64,000 nucleotides of DNA, taken from assembly GCA_009767595.1 (NCBI GenBank), contig VSDK01028329.1, positions 308,017 to 372,016 on the forward strand, read 5' to 3'. A program made the position numbers and the translations under genes. Below are positions 1-12,178 of the stretch, one piece after another (the stretch's first letter is position 1; the number at the start of each line of letters is the position of its first letter). This DNA is from Symbiodinium kawagutii (lineage: Eukaryota > Sar > Dinophyceae > Suessiales > Symbiodiniaceae). The notes under the pieces are model-generated. The model did no database searches. It was not told the origin of the DNA and was given only the letters and a program-made list of their open reading frames with translations.

Positions 1-12
1 CCCTCACCTTCA

Positions 13-88
13 TCAGCGGCGCGCCTTCCACCTCTGGGCGCTGAAGGCGCAGAACTCGTCAAAGAGCTCATGGTCGCGGAGATCCAAC
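13..88 (-). CDS. Putative terminal exon of an unidentified gene
   Basis: A minus-strand open segment that follows a TAG|G acceptor and ends in TGA. It encodes about 25 residues containing DLRDHELFDEFCAF, with a basic tail ending in KARR. The local GC content is clearly above the flanks, which fits an exon. No family is recognised. It may belong to the same gene as the putative exon at 947-1017, but no reading-frame link was established. Inference only. Confidence 0.33.
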
Positions 89-946
89 CTACGTGATGGA
101 GAGATGTGCTGATGAATGCCGGTGAGAATGGGCAATTTTGTATATTGCTGGCGAATCGTTGCTTGAAGTTTTGTATATTCATGGAGTATAGTGATCAATC
201 TAAGGATCAATCATGCCTGATGATCTATGGTGTCCAGTATGGCTGGTAGTTTATGGTAGTCAATTCTAGGGAGATAGAATGGTCATGGCTGATACTTCAC
301 ATGCACTATGATAAAATAATGATGTCGTAGTATGAGGGACAGATGTGGTTGATAATGATGGTCAAATAATTATGGATTATAAGTTCAGAGTGATGGCTAC
401 TTTTGGATGATGATTAAGAATGATTGGTGCGCATGAAAAACCGTTGGAGTCTAAGAAATACAACTGACGCTGCACCGAATGCAGTAGCATTAAATGACCC
501 GAAAAGTGCCTGTTGGCCTTCAAGATTGTGCCGAATGAAGTTGTATATGCATGCACGGCCCATGGAAAATGATCAAAGCGACAAGAATCTTTGCTTGCTT
601 CAACGTAACGCAAACGAAGTTTGATCATCATGAAGAGCATCCGTGCCAAAAACATACCCCTTTTTCTAAGATACCAATCCTCACGCACAGATTTGGCATT
701 GCATCACAGAAGAAAACATCTTCAAAGTCTGTCCCAAGCGCTCTGATATTTAGACTCTAGACGTCAGATACCCCTCCCATGCGACAGAAACGGGGAATGG
801 AAACAATTCTGTAGAAGATAACTCAAGAGTGAAAAATCCACAAACAACCTATCTGACCTCCCGTTGTGATGTGATCTGCTACTTGATGTGTACCTCCTTC
901 ACCTTCCTCTACCTATACTGATGCACACACATAGACATGCGAACAC

Positions 947-1017
947 CTCTGCAGCAACAGCGGTACTTGCGGGAGCTCTGAGGGAGGCAAGGCCTGGGTC
1001 GAAGAGGTCCCCAGCAG
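947..1017 (-). CDS. Putative internal exon of an unidentified gene
   Basis: Minus-strand segment bounded by an ACAG acceptor and a GAG|GTG donor, read as AAGDLFDPGLASLRAP followed by an Ala/Thr-rich stretch. GC-rich compared with its surroundings. No domain is recognised. It lies upstream, in minus-strand terms, of the putative terminal exon at 13-88. Confidence 0.28.
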
Positions 1018-1551
1018 CTGTTTCATGTGAATTATTCAATAGAAAATAAGTTTAGCAGTGGCGAAAACTCTCATGTCATTGGATAGTGTGAATCTAATTG
1101 ATCTGATCAAAAATCTATATGAGATAATCACTTGGAGGTGCAAGGAGCGGAAGAATTGGCCCACGACTTGGCTTCTAGCAAGAAATAGTTGGTTGGTTCC
1201 CCCCATCAGATCCAATATGGCACATGCCAATCTGCAAAATTGTGATAATGTGACATCAGTGATTACCCGCTGGCCTGGTTCATATAACCCTTTCACAAAA
1301 CGGGTGCTTTGAGAAACTTGACGCTGCCACCTTTGCTTTGCGAGTGACTTAGGTCCATTGCAGTGTGGTGGCAGTACATCAATGATCAATGGATTCAATA
1401 ATTCCCAAAATGTATCGATCCCCTCAAAGAACAACCCCCAAAAACCAAAAGAAACAAAGATGTGCTCGCTGCTACCTGTACGTACAAATAAAAACTACCA
1501 GCGAAATGGGGCTGCTCATAGCTCTGTGGTTTGTCAAAACTACTGGCAGTC

Positions 1552-1683
1552 AATGTTAACCCAGGATTCATAAACCCCCAGGTTGATTAATTGGAGGAGT
1601 TACCATTTTAAAGAGAAACCAAGGCTTTCAGGGGATACCCCCTATTAATCAACCAGGTGTTTTTTAAATCCTGGGTTAACATT
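1552..1683. repeat. Imperfect inverted repeat (hairpin), ~40-bp arms
   Basis: The left arm (1552-1591) and the right arm (about 1644-1683) are reverse complements except for a few mismatches in an A/C-rich patch. Both outer ends carry AATGTTAACCCAGGATT or its complement, and both inner ends carry GGTTGATTAAT. The loop is about 50 bases. It could be a small non-autonomous inverted-repeat element or a structured RNA. No clear target-site duplication was seen. Confidence 0.7.
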
Positions 1684-2039
1684 ACCATGTTTGGGGACAA
1701 CCAATTTCTTGCTGTTCCCTTCCAGGTCTGTGAGGTCACCAGCCAAGGGGCAAATTTCCGAAGCTTCCGAGAGAGTTCCAGCACTTGACGTCTTGTCTCC
1801 GGGTGCGTCATGGCGCTTCAATCCATGGGGTTGGAACTTGAAACTTGCTGCATAAGATATCCCAACATTGGACTGACTTCCAAACATCAACGGGTTTGAA
1901 GCTTGTGGAAAGGGGATGGGTTTTGGGAAGTGAGCAAGTTGCGTGGAATTGTAGCTGTCATTGTGGATCTTACAGAAATTACAACCATCACAATATACCA
2001 CCAGCGGCATCAAGAACGCAAAGCTGAAGAACTCTGAAT

Positions 2040-3160
2040 CTTGGCATTTCCAACAAATAATAAACTAACGCGTGTTGGCATTTGTTGGCATCTGCTTAGT
2101 TTCCTGCCGTGTTGGAAAGTTCATGCGACTGGCGCTAGATCCAAGTGTTTGATCCTCGACCGAATCTTCGATGAGCCATGTCTTGTGACAGCTAGTTGTG
2201 ACAAGCAGTGCTTCCCCCCCTGCTTCTCTAGGTAATGTATTCTATCTACTCCAGGATGATCACAACTGTAATCTGTCTAATCAGGCATTGCCATCGTCAC
2301 CGCTTTGACAACTGAAGTTTCAAAAACCACCTGGGTGCAAGAGAAAAGGTCTCGAGATGTCTCGAGCATCTTTTGACTTTTGTGCAACTGATGCTGTCCA
2401 TGCCATACAGGTCCATTTCTCAGATCCGCAGGAAACAGGACCCAAGAAATCTCTCCGTACGACAATCAACGCGGAGAATCATTCTCCCAAGGTGCGCTTT
2501 GTCCGAGAAACGTGGACCGGCAACTCAAAAGCCCCCAGAACTAACTTAACTCAGAAGTTGTCCGCATGTGTTTGAAAAGTTGGTAGCTAGATGTAGCCAG
2601 GACAGGTTCATCCCATCATAACACTGGTCCCAGGTGGTGCAAGATCTCAGGATCGCTGGCAATGGAGGTCCAACTGCTCAAGGGCAAAGCTCGCCCTGGT
2701 GAGGCCATGGATCTTGTGGATGGTCATGGATTGAAGGATGAAACGCTGCCCTCCTCCAAGGGAGACCATCAACACTGCCGTTTTGGTGTGCTGGATTTTG
2801 ACTCCAACCGTTTCAGCACTGTTTGTGCATGATAAACTAGTATTTACTATTGATGGTTTCCCCCTGAAAACGTGTGATTGGTTTGGGGGAGACTCGTACT
2901 TCTAAATAGATGTGTAGTCGTGCAAAATCTATCTGTGTAGTGCGAAATCTACTGCCAAATATATCTGCAGTGCTTTTTACTGGAAGTGCTAAATATATCT
3001 TTGTAGTTCGGTGCACTTCGTTTCGTTTCAATCCTCTTCAATCCAAAACCACGGATGACCTGCCGCTTGGCGGATTCACATCCGGTGACACGCTTGCTGA
3101 GCCGGTGGGACTTCAGACAGCATGAAAAATAGCTCTTAACGGTTGGACAGAACTGACAGA
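2040..3160. other. Stretch with no supported gene
   Basis: No open segment here combines a plausible splice border with coding-like composition. The sequence is of mixed complexity and contains no strong tandem array. Confidence 0.5.
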
Positions 3161-3167
3161 ACCTGTA

Positions 3168-3210
3168 AATACATATCTATATATACATATATGTATATAT
3201 ATATATACAA
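3168..3210. repeat. TA-rich simple repeat
   Basis: An alternating AT/TATA run interrupted by single C and G bases, seen directly. Confidence 0.8.
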
Positions 3211-3270
3211 CAAGCTGAAAGTTGATCCATCAAAGTTTCAATCATGAATAGTCATTGGATAATGATCCTC

Positions 3271-3331
3271 CCAGATGTTTCTATAGAAGTGGTAATCCCT
3301 CCAAATGTTTCTATAGGAGTGGTAATCCCTC
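3271..3331. repeat. Two-copy ~30-bp tandem repeat
   Basis: Two adjacent, nearly identical copies of a unit with the core GTTTCTATAGAAGTGGTAAT and ending in CCCTCC. The second copy has one A-to-G change in the core. Confidence 0.75.
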
Positions 3332-4286
3332 CGCTTTTTACACCAACGGCGCTCCCGTGAACAACCCCTACCATGCACAACCCGTAGAGGACCCAGTTGC
3401 CAGATTGGTTTTCCATTTTTGGGGTCCTGTCACTTGTTGTGGCGAAGGTGCAAAACACATAGAAAACCTGTGCTTGCGGGTTGTCTCTCATTGCTTACAT
3501 TGAATGATAAGTCCCTTTGACTTGGCCATCGCTTGCCCAAGCACTCCTGACAGTAATTTACCATTGATGTGCATCCTTTTGATGAACCTAAATCAGTTGT
3601 TGAACTATGTATAGAAACATTAATCTTGACAATTCATTGTACAATATACCATAATAGTGCTTTGCATTGTCCAAAATACTACTGTGGTCAGCTTGGCCCA
3701 AATATGACCCACCATCATGCAGCAGGAACGGATGCCATTTGTTGCAGCAGACCGGCAAGTGATGCCTGCAGGGCAAGGATTCAGGACAATCCGCGAATCC
3801 GCAGCCAGTTGTACTTCTCTTCAGAAAACTGGCTGCTCTTTTTTTGGCAGTTGGAGATGGTGTCTGTTGCTGTTATTGTCGTCGTGGTGATTGCGGTGGT
3901 CCTGTTGCTGCTGCCGCCAGTGCTGCTGGCGCTGCTGGTGCTGTTGTCGGTGGTGTAATTTTGGGTGTGATCCTGCGTCTCTATGCCATCTTGTGAGGAG
4001 AGGCTGAGACATTTCGCAGCAAACAAGATCAACCACCCCGAAGCATCCCCAAACATAACCATTGCATGTAGAGAATAACTTCTGCATGAAGTCGTGCAGT
4101 AGATATCTTTGCAACCGGTATTGATTGTGACTGCTGTTACTATCACTGAGAATTGGTGCAAGTGTTCATTGTTTCCCATTACTGTCCATGTAGCTAGGAG
4201 TATATATGCAATTGTCATTGCTCTTATCAATTATTACTCTCATTGTTACTATCACATCATTTTCCACACTTACTACCCCTATTCCG

Positions 4287-4358
<72 letters not shown>
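4287..4358. repeat. (ATC)24 microsatellite
   Basis: A perfect trinucleotide run of about 24 ATC units. All frames are open through it, which creates spurious poly-His, poly-Ile, poly-Met and poly-Asp reading frames. Confidence 0.95.
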
Positions 4359-5381
4359 TCTGTGGCACTCATCTCCATTCCGACTGAAGAGCATACACAT
4401 TCGTTTGATACGCAGTTGATTGCAAACATCATTCTCAGTTCTGAATGCAAAAGCAAAAAACATGAAAACTCGCCTAGTCCATCCTAAACAAGCTATATAA
4501 CCTACATGGTAGTTATAAACAGTTCTCCAAGTCTGTTGCTAAACTTTGAACTGCGTCCTGAATACCACCGTGCATGAGTTGAGCAGCGCCTGATTGCTCC
4601 GCGTCCTCGAGGACCGAGAAGACCCTGCAAACGCTTCAGAATGTCTGTGTGCCGAATCATGTGATTCTACACAAGCATTAAACTTATCAAGATTGATTAA
4701 GCTATATTGAGCTCAAAGAGGATCCGCACAAACAAGAGTTTGGTGTCTCAAACTGCACAACTTCAGGACTTCCTAAGTATCCGGGTGACAATGATGACGC
4801 ACATCGCTTGCTTATCAGGACGGAGGTCCGCGTGGGTCAACCGTGCAGGTGCTACCTGGAGAAGCGCCCATGTGCGACCTTGGATGCATCCGCGGTTGAG
4901 ACCATCATGTGGATAGTGAGCATTTTCTCCAAGCAGTTTCAACACTCATGGAGATCTCAAAGGAGAATGCATGACAAGGCGCAATTCACAAAGGAAAACT
5001 AGAAAACTCTGTTTCAGATCCACTCTGTTTTCGGCATCACCCACAAGGTCTGTTGAAAAACACTTGGGCTCCGTCTAAAGTGTCATGACATCTCAATCTA
5101 CATGACTTCCCAGAAAACGTGCGCGTTAGATTCTGAAACATCCGGGAAAACCGATGTCCAAAAACCTCATGTGGTTTGGCTCTAGTTGTTGCTGAACAAA
5201 TAATATCAGGTAATGCAGTCGTTGATCGCGATAACCCTGACGGCCAACCAACAGCTGGTTGCTCATGGTTTCCCCATCATTTGTAGGTACAGTACATCAT
5301 GCTTTCCCCTGACTAATTGCTTACGTCCAATTTTCACATGATTGGTTACCAACGTGCTATATCCGCGTGATACCCCTCTAT

Positions 5382-5437
5382 AAGTAGTGTGTCATGCAAC
5401 CATTTAATAAGTAGTTTGTCATGCAACCATTTAATTG
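5382..5437. repeat. Two-copy ~27-bp direct repeat
   Basis: The words TAAGTAGT and GTCATGCAACCATTTAA occur twice in succession, as two adjacent copies with small differences. Confidence 0.7.
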
Positions 5438-5766
5438 GTGTCAAATTCCAGTGATTTCATTTAAGTGTTCTCCAGATTATCTGCCTTTATCCACGTGTTA
5501 TGTCCCTTTTCCGAATTTATATCCCTTCACAATAGATCAACTGATTCTCAACTGCCTGGTCTGACTTACATCATAGTTTTTTCTATCATTACATGGTATA
5601 ATTTCTGCCCTATCATCCCTGGATTTCATCCCGTATCATCCCTTGTCATCCCTTGGCAGATTCTCAACTTTATCATCTCTTGATTTCATCCCTTATCATC
5701 CAGGTTTTTCAGATGTGTATCATCATGACTGTATCATCCCTTGTCATCCCTTCGTGTCTTCTTCAG

Positions 5767-5897
5767 CCGAGGCTTCTCCCGCAGTCACCGCTCCAAGTCA
5801 CGTGGACATGGGCGAGGCCGTGCTGACGCCAGGAGAGCTTGGGGACTTCCCAAGGTCACCTGAAGGGACACCCTGCAGGTGTCCTTGGAGATCGTAA
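5767..5897 (+). CDS. Putative plus-strand exon, unidentified
   Basis: A GC-rich island after a pyrimidine-rich tract ending in CAG. It reads EASPAVTAPSHVDMGEAV and then an acidic, Gly/Pro-containing stretch before a stop. A CAG|GTG donor-like site near 5877 could also end the exon. No family is recognised. Confidence 0.24.
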
Positions 5898-5904
5898 TGG
5901 TTAG

Positions 5905-6140
5905 AGTGGCTATGGCTGGATGTTAGCCATGGCTATAGATGGCTATAGTCATGTGTTTCAGTTATAGCTATAAATGGCTATAGATATGGATGCTTTAGAT
6001 GGCTATGGCTATAGAGTTGGTTCATGTTGGTTCATTCTTGTTGTTTCAGTTTGGTCTAGTGATGTCTAGTGGCTATAGATGGCTGTAGTGATCAATGAGT
6101 AGTAGAGTTGCTAAGTATAGCGGTTATACTGGTCGTGGTT
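5905..6140. repeat. Degenerate GGCTATAG-type tandem repeat
   Basis: Repeated variants of TGGCTATAGATGGCTATAG with irregular spacing, decaying towards the right. Seen directly; no coding content. Confidence 0.6.
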
Positions 6141-7015
6141 AAGTCTAGTGGCCATGAATGGCTACAGTGAACATAATGATGGCCATGACAAATTTGAAGT
6201 ATACTGGTATACTGGCTGTTGTGGAATGGCTATTGCAATGTTGATTATTGTGAAGGGTTCTTCTACTTCAGAATATGGTACGACCATGATACTGTCATTC
6301 TGTTGGCTACTGTTGCCCCCTGACCAATCGGTTCACCGTCCGGTACAAATTGTCACATGTTTACAGGCCAGGTTTCAGTGGCAGAGATGACATAGTCTTC
6401 TTCCAAATATGTGTAGGCAAATGATACTAATACTATGGGATACTATGGGTATTTATCACTTGTAGTTATAGTTGCTTATACATAGTATTGGATTTTCAAA
6501 GATGGTATACATAGCTTACTTGCAGTCACATGATCATGGAAGCATCTCCATCAGAACACGCATATCTTGGTACCATTTGCAACAAAGTCCTTGCCTTTTG
6601 GCTGTCCAGTTTGCGTTTGTGAACAAATCAGAGATCTCCCAACAAAAGACTTTGGCCACAAAAATGCACCGCTTTACTTTGAGCCTTCAAGTACGGGATA
6701 GCATCAATCTAGGAATATGGCACGAGTTTTTCAGACATCGGATTAGCAGTTGCAACTGCGGAAGCCTACTTTAGAGGGAAGAGCATGTCTACATGACAAG
6801 AAACATTTGGGGTGGCAACTACTCCATGCATTGACGAATCTGTGCCTTGTCTTCGTCGCAAATAATCAGCATGCTCCTGGCATCAACAAATCGGGGTTTA
6901 ATGAGGGATCAATGAGACAAACTAGATTCCATGTAAGACCGATTAATGAGGGGCCACTGCCAACTTGTTTGATGAGGACCCAACAACACCAATCAATACA
7001 AACAGGACAGCGAAC

Positions 7016-7125
7016 AAGTCTACGAAAGATAGCTGATGAATCCTTGCGAACTTGGGAACTGCAATCGTCTGATCCCTCACCATCTGCGTCCTCCGGAGTC
7101 AAGACCATCACGAATTCCAGGAAAC
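7016..7125 (-). CDS. Putative internal exon, acidic segment
   Basis: Minus-strand segment between an AAG|GT acceptor and a CTT|GTTCGC donor. It encodes 36 residues starting FLEFVMVLTPEDADGEGSDD and ending in a basic stretch FRRL. It lies just downstream, in minus-strand terms, of the putative exon at 7161-7374 and may belong to the same unidentified gene, although the join phase was not resolved. Confidence 0.33.
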
Positions 7126-7160
7126 CTTAGTTTTTTGAAGCATTGATCAGAAGCTTACTC

Positions 7161-7374
7161 CTAGGACTGTGAGGTTTCAACGTGAAAGGGCAACATCTGC
7201 AACTGAGAATGTCTTTGCTGCCGCTCCAACATCTCACCATAGAGACCTATCTCCAGCTCCACAAAACTCAGTGACCTCCTCCACTGACCGTCCCCACTCG
7301 TTGGTGTCGCGATGCTTGGAGAACCCAGCGCCGCAGTGCGGCTGGTGCCACCAGGGTTAGTCCTCAGCGCTGGG
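7161..7374 (-). CDS. Putative exon of an unidentified gene
   Basis: Minus-strand open segment after an ACAG acceptor. The first part is Thr/Ser/Gly-rich. The second reads SLSFVELEIGLYGEMLERQQ and looks amphipathic. It ends at an in-frame TAG, or at a GT just before that. GC content is higher than in the flanks. No known domain is recognised. Confidence 0.38.
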
Positions 7375-7928
7375 CTGTAGCTGTGGATTCCCATGGATTC
7401 TCTTTGTACAGCCCTATGGTAAGATGCTGTAGCTGGTCTCAGATATACTGTTGAATAAAGGTGTACTGCAATATACTGAAGAAGATTGGATACAGTTTTC
7501 ATATGTTTTTCATGAAAATCGAGTTTAAGGACCCAGAAACATCGAGAGTTTTACTCCTCTTGAATCCTTGCAACTCGATTTTCAACTCTCAGACTTGAGA
7601 GGACTATCGCACATCAGATGGGCCAGTCAGGGATGGGTCAGGGATGGTCCAATGTTCATGTAAATCGGGCTGCTTGATTCTCCAGCTGTCATGAGCAAGG
7701 CTGTTCCCCGGCAAGTTGCCTCTTTTGGCTGGTAGATGCTGCAGCGGCGGCAGAAGCCTGGCTTGTCAAGAAATCTGTGGGCATCCATAACCAACGAGTA
7801 TATGGCAATATCATCTTAGGAGATCAAATGATAGATATGACCTATGTACACCTATGACCTATTTCTTAGGATATCAAATGATCGAAGGAAGTTTAGAAGT
7901 CTAACTTCCGACAATATGGACAACTCAG

Positions 7929-9110
7929 CTAGGGCAGATCGCCTGAGCAGATGTGGGAAAGAAGAGATGTGTGAAAGATGAGATGTGCGAAAGATGAGAT
8001 GTGCGAAAGATGAGAATGCGAGTGCGCCAAAATGTTAGGAAAGTCGCGAAATGCGGTGTTTTGCAAGGTTTTGTGCCTCATGAGGGTCCAGAAGGGTACC
8101 TCGCGAAAGCGGCGGGTGCGGAGCACTGTGCCGGAAGGTGTGTGCAAAAATCGTTAAAAAACCTAGGCGCGAAGCACATTTGGAAGTCAAAATCGTAAAA
8201 ACACCTGGGTCTCGGAGCACTTTTGGAAGTTGCAACTTGCAAAATCGTGAAAAAACCTAGGCGCGAAGCACATTTGCACGTCAAAATCGTAAAAACACTA
8301 CATGTTCGGAGCACTTTTGATGACTCATGATTCTCAAAACTGGCACGCTGCCTGCGCGCGAAGCAAATTTTTAAGATAAAATCTTGTACCAAAATAAAAA
8401 CTGCAATTTTACTAGCGTTTCGGGCCACTTTTCGGAGATGTCATATGATCATGAAAATTGGCACGCCGCCTGCGCGGGAGCACTTTTAGAGGATTCCACG
8501 TTCAAAATCGTTAAAAAACCTAGGCGCCGAGCACATTTGGAAGTCAAAATCGTAAAAACACTACATGTTCGGAGCACTTTTGATGACTCATGATTCTCAA
8601 AACTGGCACGCTGCCTGCGCGCGAAGCAAATTTTTAAGATAAAATCTGGTACCAAAATAAAAACTGCAATTTTACTAGCGTTTCGGGCCACTTTTCGGAG
8701 ATGTCATATGATCATGAAAATTGGCACGCCGCCTGCGCGCGAAGCACATTCTCACGTCCGAAGTCGCAAAAACTCGTGGTTTTTAACAAGTTTTGAAAGT
8801 TGCATGTCCGAAAAAGTGCACGCGGCCAGGGCGAGAAGCACATTTTGAAGCAAATGTGTCAAAACACAGCACGTTTTGACACTTTTTGAACACAGGAGAC
8901 AAAAGTAGGAAAACACTTGCGTTTCGCGTCACTTTTCGTGATTTATGCGGCCAAAATGTGCACAACGCTTGCGCGCCAAGCACATTTGCAGGTCAAAAGT
9001 AGCAAAACACTTGATGATCGGAACACCTTTGCAAGGTCCAGTTATCAAACTTGGCCAAACACCTAGATGCAAAAGATTTCACGATCCAAGCCCATTTGGA
9101 AGGTAAATGT
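7929..9110. repeat. Complex satellite block (GCGAAGCACATTT family)
   Basis: An array of diverged units containing GCGCGAAGCACATTT, AAAATCGTAAAAACAC and TTTCGGGCCACTTTTCGG. Inside it, about 226 bp starting near 8257 recur almost exactly near 8520 (offset 263 bp). The left edge carries three copies of an 18-bp unit, GTGCGAAAGATGAGAT. The reading frames through the block are repeat-generated. Confidence 0.75.
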
Positions 9111-9121
9111 CTGGATACACG

Positions 9122-9690
9122 AAAGATGGTTAGACAAAGAGGTCGCCAGATAGATCGACAAGTCGATAGTCAGATCGATGGGTGGCTAGATGGATAGTCA
9201 GATACATAGATGCATCGATGGATGAATAGATGGATCGATAGATGGATAGATAGATAGATAGATAGAATAGCTAGAATAGATAGATGGAATAGACAGACAA
9301 TTGGATAGCCAGATTCAGATGGCTACATGGGTCGATGGATAGACAAATAGGTAGACGAAACGAGAGTCAGATAGAAAAGTAGATAGATAGTCAGGTAGAT
9401 AGACAGAAAGATAGACAGATGGACACATAGATGATCAGACAAATAATTCGGTAGATAGATAGACAGATAGATAGATAGGCAGATAGATAAATAGATAGAT
9501 GGACAGGTAGATAGATAGATACATAGACAGAAAGATGACGAGATAGATAGTGAGGTAGATAGAAAGACAAGTACATAGGCAGATAGATAAACGAATAGAT
9601 CATCAGATAGATAGATAGATAGACAGTCAGACAGACAGAAAGAAAACTGATCCACTGATAGAAAGATAGCTAGACAGATAGGCTGCCAGT
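9122..9690. repeat. GATA/GACA-rich repeat, copy 1 of a duplicated block
   Basis: A degenerate GATA-type microsatellite with GACA and GGTA variants. The block starting near 9288 recurs at an offset of exactly 540 bp (for example TTGGATAGCC at 9301 and at 9841), so the microsatellite was duplicated together with its flanks. Confidence 0.8.
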
Positions 9691-9826
9691 CAAGTGGCCA
9701 GATCGATGCTCACATTGGTAGGAAGTCAGGCCCAAGTGATGTTCAGTTCTCGGATCCCTCGGACAATCAATCGTCGCAACCACAACTGCACACTCCTATA
9801 GTGCTCCTATCTAGAATAGTTAGATG

Positions 9827-10201
9827 GAATAGACAGGCAATTGGATAGCCAGATTCAGATGGCTAGATGGGCCGATGGATAGACAAATAGGTAGACGAAA
9901 CGAGAGTCAGATAGAAAAGTAGATAGATAGTCAGGTAGATAGACAGAAAGATGGACTGATGGACACATAGATGATCAGACAAATAATTCGGTAGATAGAT
10001 AGACAGATAGATAGGCAGATAGATAAATAGATAGATGGACAGGTAGATAGATAGATACATAGACAGAAAGATGACGAGATAGATAGTGAGGTAGATAGAA
10101 AGATAGATAGACAGATAGGCTGCCAGTCAAGTGGCCAGATCGATGGTCACATTGTCGCAGCCACAACTGCACACTCCTATAGTGCTCCTATCTTGGAAAC
10201 T
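9827..10201. repeat. GATA/GACA-rich repeat, copy 2 with unique flank
   Basis: Second copy of the block above. It also repeats the non-GATA tail: GGCTGCCAGTCAAGTGG at 9681 recurs at 10118 (offset 437), and ACTGCACACTCCTATAGTGC recurs too. Relative to copy 1 it lacks roughly 100 bp internally. Confidence 0.75.
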
Positions 10202-10246
10202 TCCGCCACCGCCTTGTGCGGTACTACTTGTAGAACACCCTAATGC

Positions 10247-10402
10247 TCAACTCTTGAAAACTCGCGAAGTGATGAGTTTCTCCCCCAATGTGGCAGTGAT
10301 GCCGCCATTTGCCGCAGCAGTCCGGACATGGAAGCCTGGGGCAAGGCTCAGAATTGGCGCAGCTTCCAGGGGGTAGTTCCGCCCCAGGTAAAACATGTTT
10401 TG
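10247..10402 (-). CDS. Putative minus-strand terminal exon, weak
   Basis: An open segment reading RNYPLEAAPILSLAPGF and then HVRTAAANGG before a stop at 10247. GC-rich compared with the neighbourhood. No domain is recognised, the left border is not defined, and the opposite strand is open as well. Confidence 0.23.
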   Translation of the reverse strand, partial: QNMFYLGRNYPLEAAPILSLAPGFHVRTAAANGGITATLGEKLITSRVFKS

Positions 10403-12178
10403 TTGGAAGGATCTCAGGATCGCATGCCTCCCTCTCATTCAGAAAAATAGAAGATTACGTGAAATTCAATGAAAATGACAAGTCCTCACCATAGATTCCA
10501 GTAAGTAGGAAGATAGGTCCTCGTGCTGCCAATCTGAGATGGAAACTGGTCCTCTGAAGAATCCGAGTTCTGGACACACTACCGACTACCAGTGACTACC
10601 AGTACTTGTTGCTATTAGGTTTATAGCTCACTGGTAGTCACTGGTGTTACACTACTAAGTGCTGTTTATAGCAACCAAAGACCCCCAACAGCTCACACTT
10701 GATCGACAAGGTATAGGTATGTATAGGTCATAGGTCCAGTTTGACAGCTGAGCCTTCTCTGTGATCACCAAGTCTATGAGGCAAAGGCACGATCCAAAGC
10801 CAAGGACAACGCTATTGGGCAAGTGGTCCTCGTAATACTGAGAATACCGAGCTAATCCATCTAGCTACATAATATTTGTGTGTGCTATTCCAATTTATTC
10901 TAATTATCTATGATTATTACATAAATTATATACATATAATAATCTCAACTTCATATCTATATATTGAAAATATTTTCTTATATTTCATATATGTCATGTT
11001 AGTGTTTAATATAATAATATCTAATCATATATATGCAGTAATTATATCTATCTATCTATCTATCCATCCATCCATCCATCTATCTATCTATCTATCTATC
11101 TATCCATCTATATATATATATGTAGTATATGTTCATCTATTTCACATTTCTGCAAACACTTCGGACCGCACCTGACCACCTCCTCGGCCTCACCGTGTGG
11201 ACGAGATCGACCGCGATGAACGGTGGCTGCAGATTGTTATTCAAACGGTTGGCATCAAATGCGAAAGTTTGCTCATTTGATCAAAGATGCACAAGTTAGA
11301 CCCACAAAATTGCTATTGGTTTATAGTTCAAGGATGTTCAAGGGTTGCTTCTATCGACCCACTGCCATATCACATGGGGTTTCAAATTTTAAGTGATTTT
11401 GGGCAACAAAAATACAACAACATCGCAAAACCCAATGAACAGGTCAGGTCCATAGGTTTTCTTTCCACCAAGTGCAATCTCCATGCCCAAGAAAACAAGT
11501 GAAATCATAGTGTGGCAGTAAAAACTGCGATCCAAACAATCCTTCAGCATCAACCAATCCTTTGTACTTGACCGGGATCAGGGATACACATGGTGTCCCA
11601 CATCTATGCAAAGCACCAACTGCCCAAATGGACGCCAAACGTCGCTGCAAGCTGAATGCTTTGGAAGTTCTCTGTGAGATTCCGTGAACGGAGAAGACTG
11701 ATGAAGACCGGATGATTTCCCTATCTCTCTCTCATCTTGCTTCGCCTGAAGGAGAAGCTCCCGCTCCCGAAAGTGGAGATAGCCTCAGCACCGTTTACGA
11801 ATCAAGACTCAGGATTTGTGGTAAAATCTAGGTATTAGATTGGGAATATCTTAAGCAGTATCAATAAATTCTCGCACTCAGGTAGCCAAAAAAAGCACAT
11901 TTTTGATATGGAAAAGAAGATCAAATTATGGGGCCCGCCTTTTACAAACCAGCTGACCATGTAAATACCCAGGCGTCTGGGCATCTGCAGCTCCAGCCTG
12001 CAGGCATTGCGTGCACCACTTAGATCTTCCTTGCAGTCCCTGGCAAACAGTGCAATCATGTGTAAGATATATGCCTATTAGCCTATGGGTCATAACTTTA
12101 TAACCAACCATCCAACAAACAGAGGTATAGACTGTATAGACTAAAATCCCAAATCATTTGAACAAATACTAGATTGGA
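10403..12178. other. Stretch with no well-supported gene
   Basis: Mostly AT-rich sequence containing the tetranucleotide run at 11046-11112. A short GC-rich patch at 11165-11235 is open in several frames but has no clear splice borders. Confidence 0.45.
11046..11112. repeat. (TATC)n/(CATC)n microsatellite
   Basis: Runs of TATC flank a central run of CATC, seen directly. Confidence 0.9.

Noticed and set aside
1608..2013. Two overlapping minus-strand frames (one with SSAGTLSEASEICPLAGDL, one with ETRRQVLELSRKLRKFAPW)
   Set aside because: Both look partly coding, but neither has convincing borders, and one end overlaps the inverted repeat at 1644-1683.
4109..4487. Poly-His, poly-Ile, poly-Met and poly-Asp frames
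   Set aside because: Generated by the ATC microsatellite. The same applies to the frames at 46259-46669.
9323..10172. Frames rich in Ser-Ile-Tyr-Leu resembling membrane proteins
   Set aside because: Translations of the GATA microsatellite.
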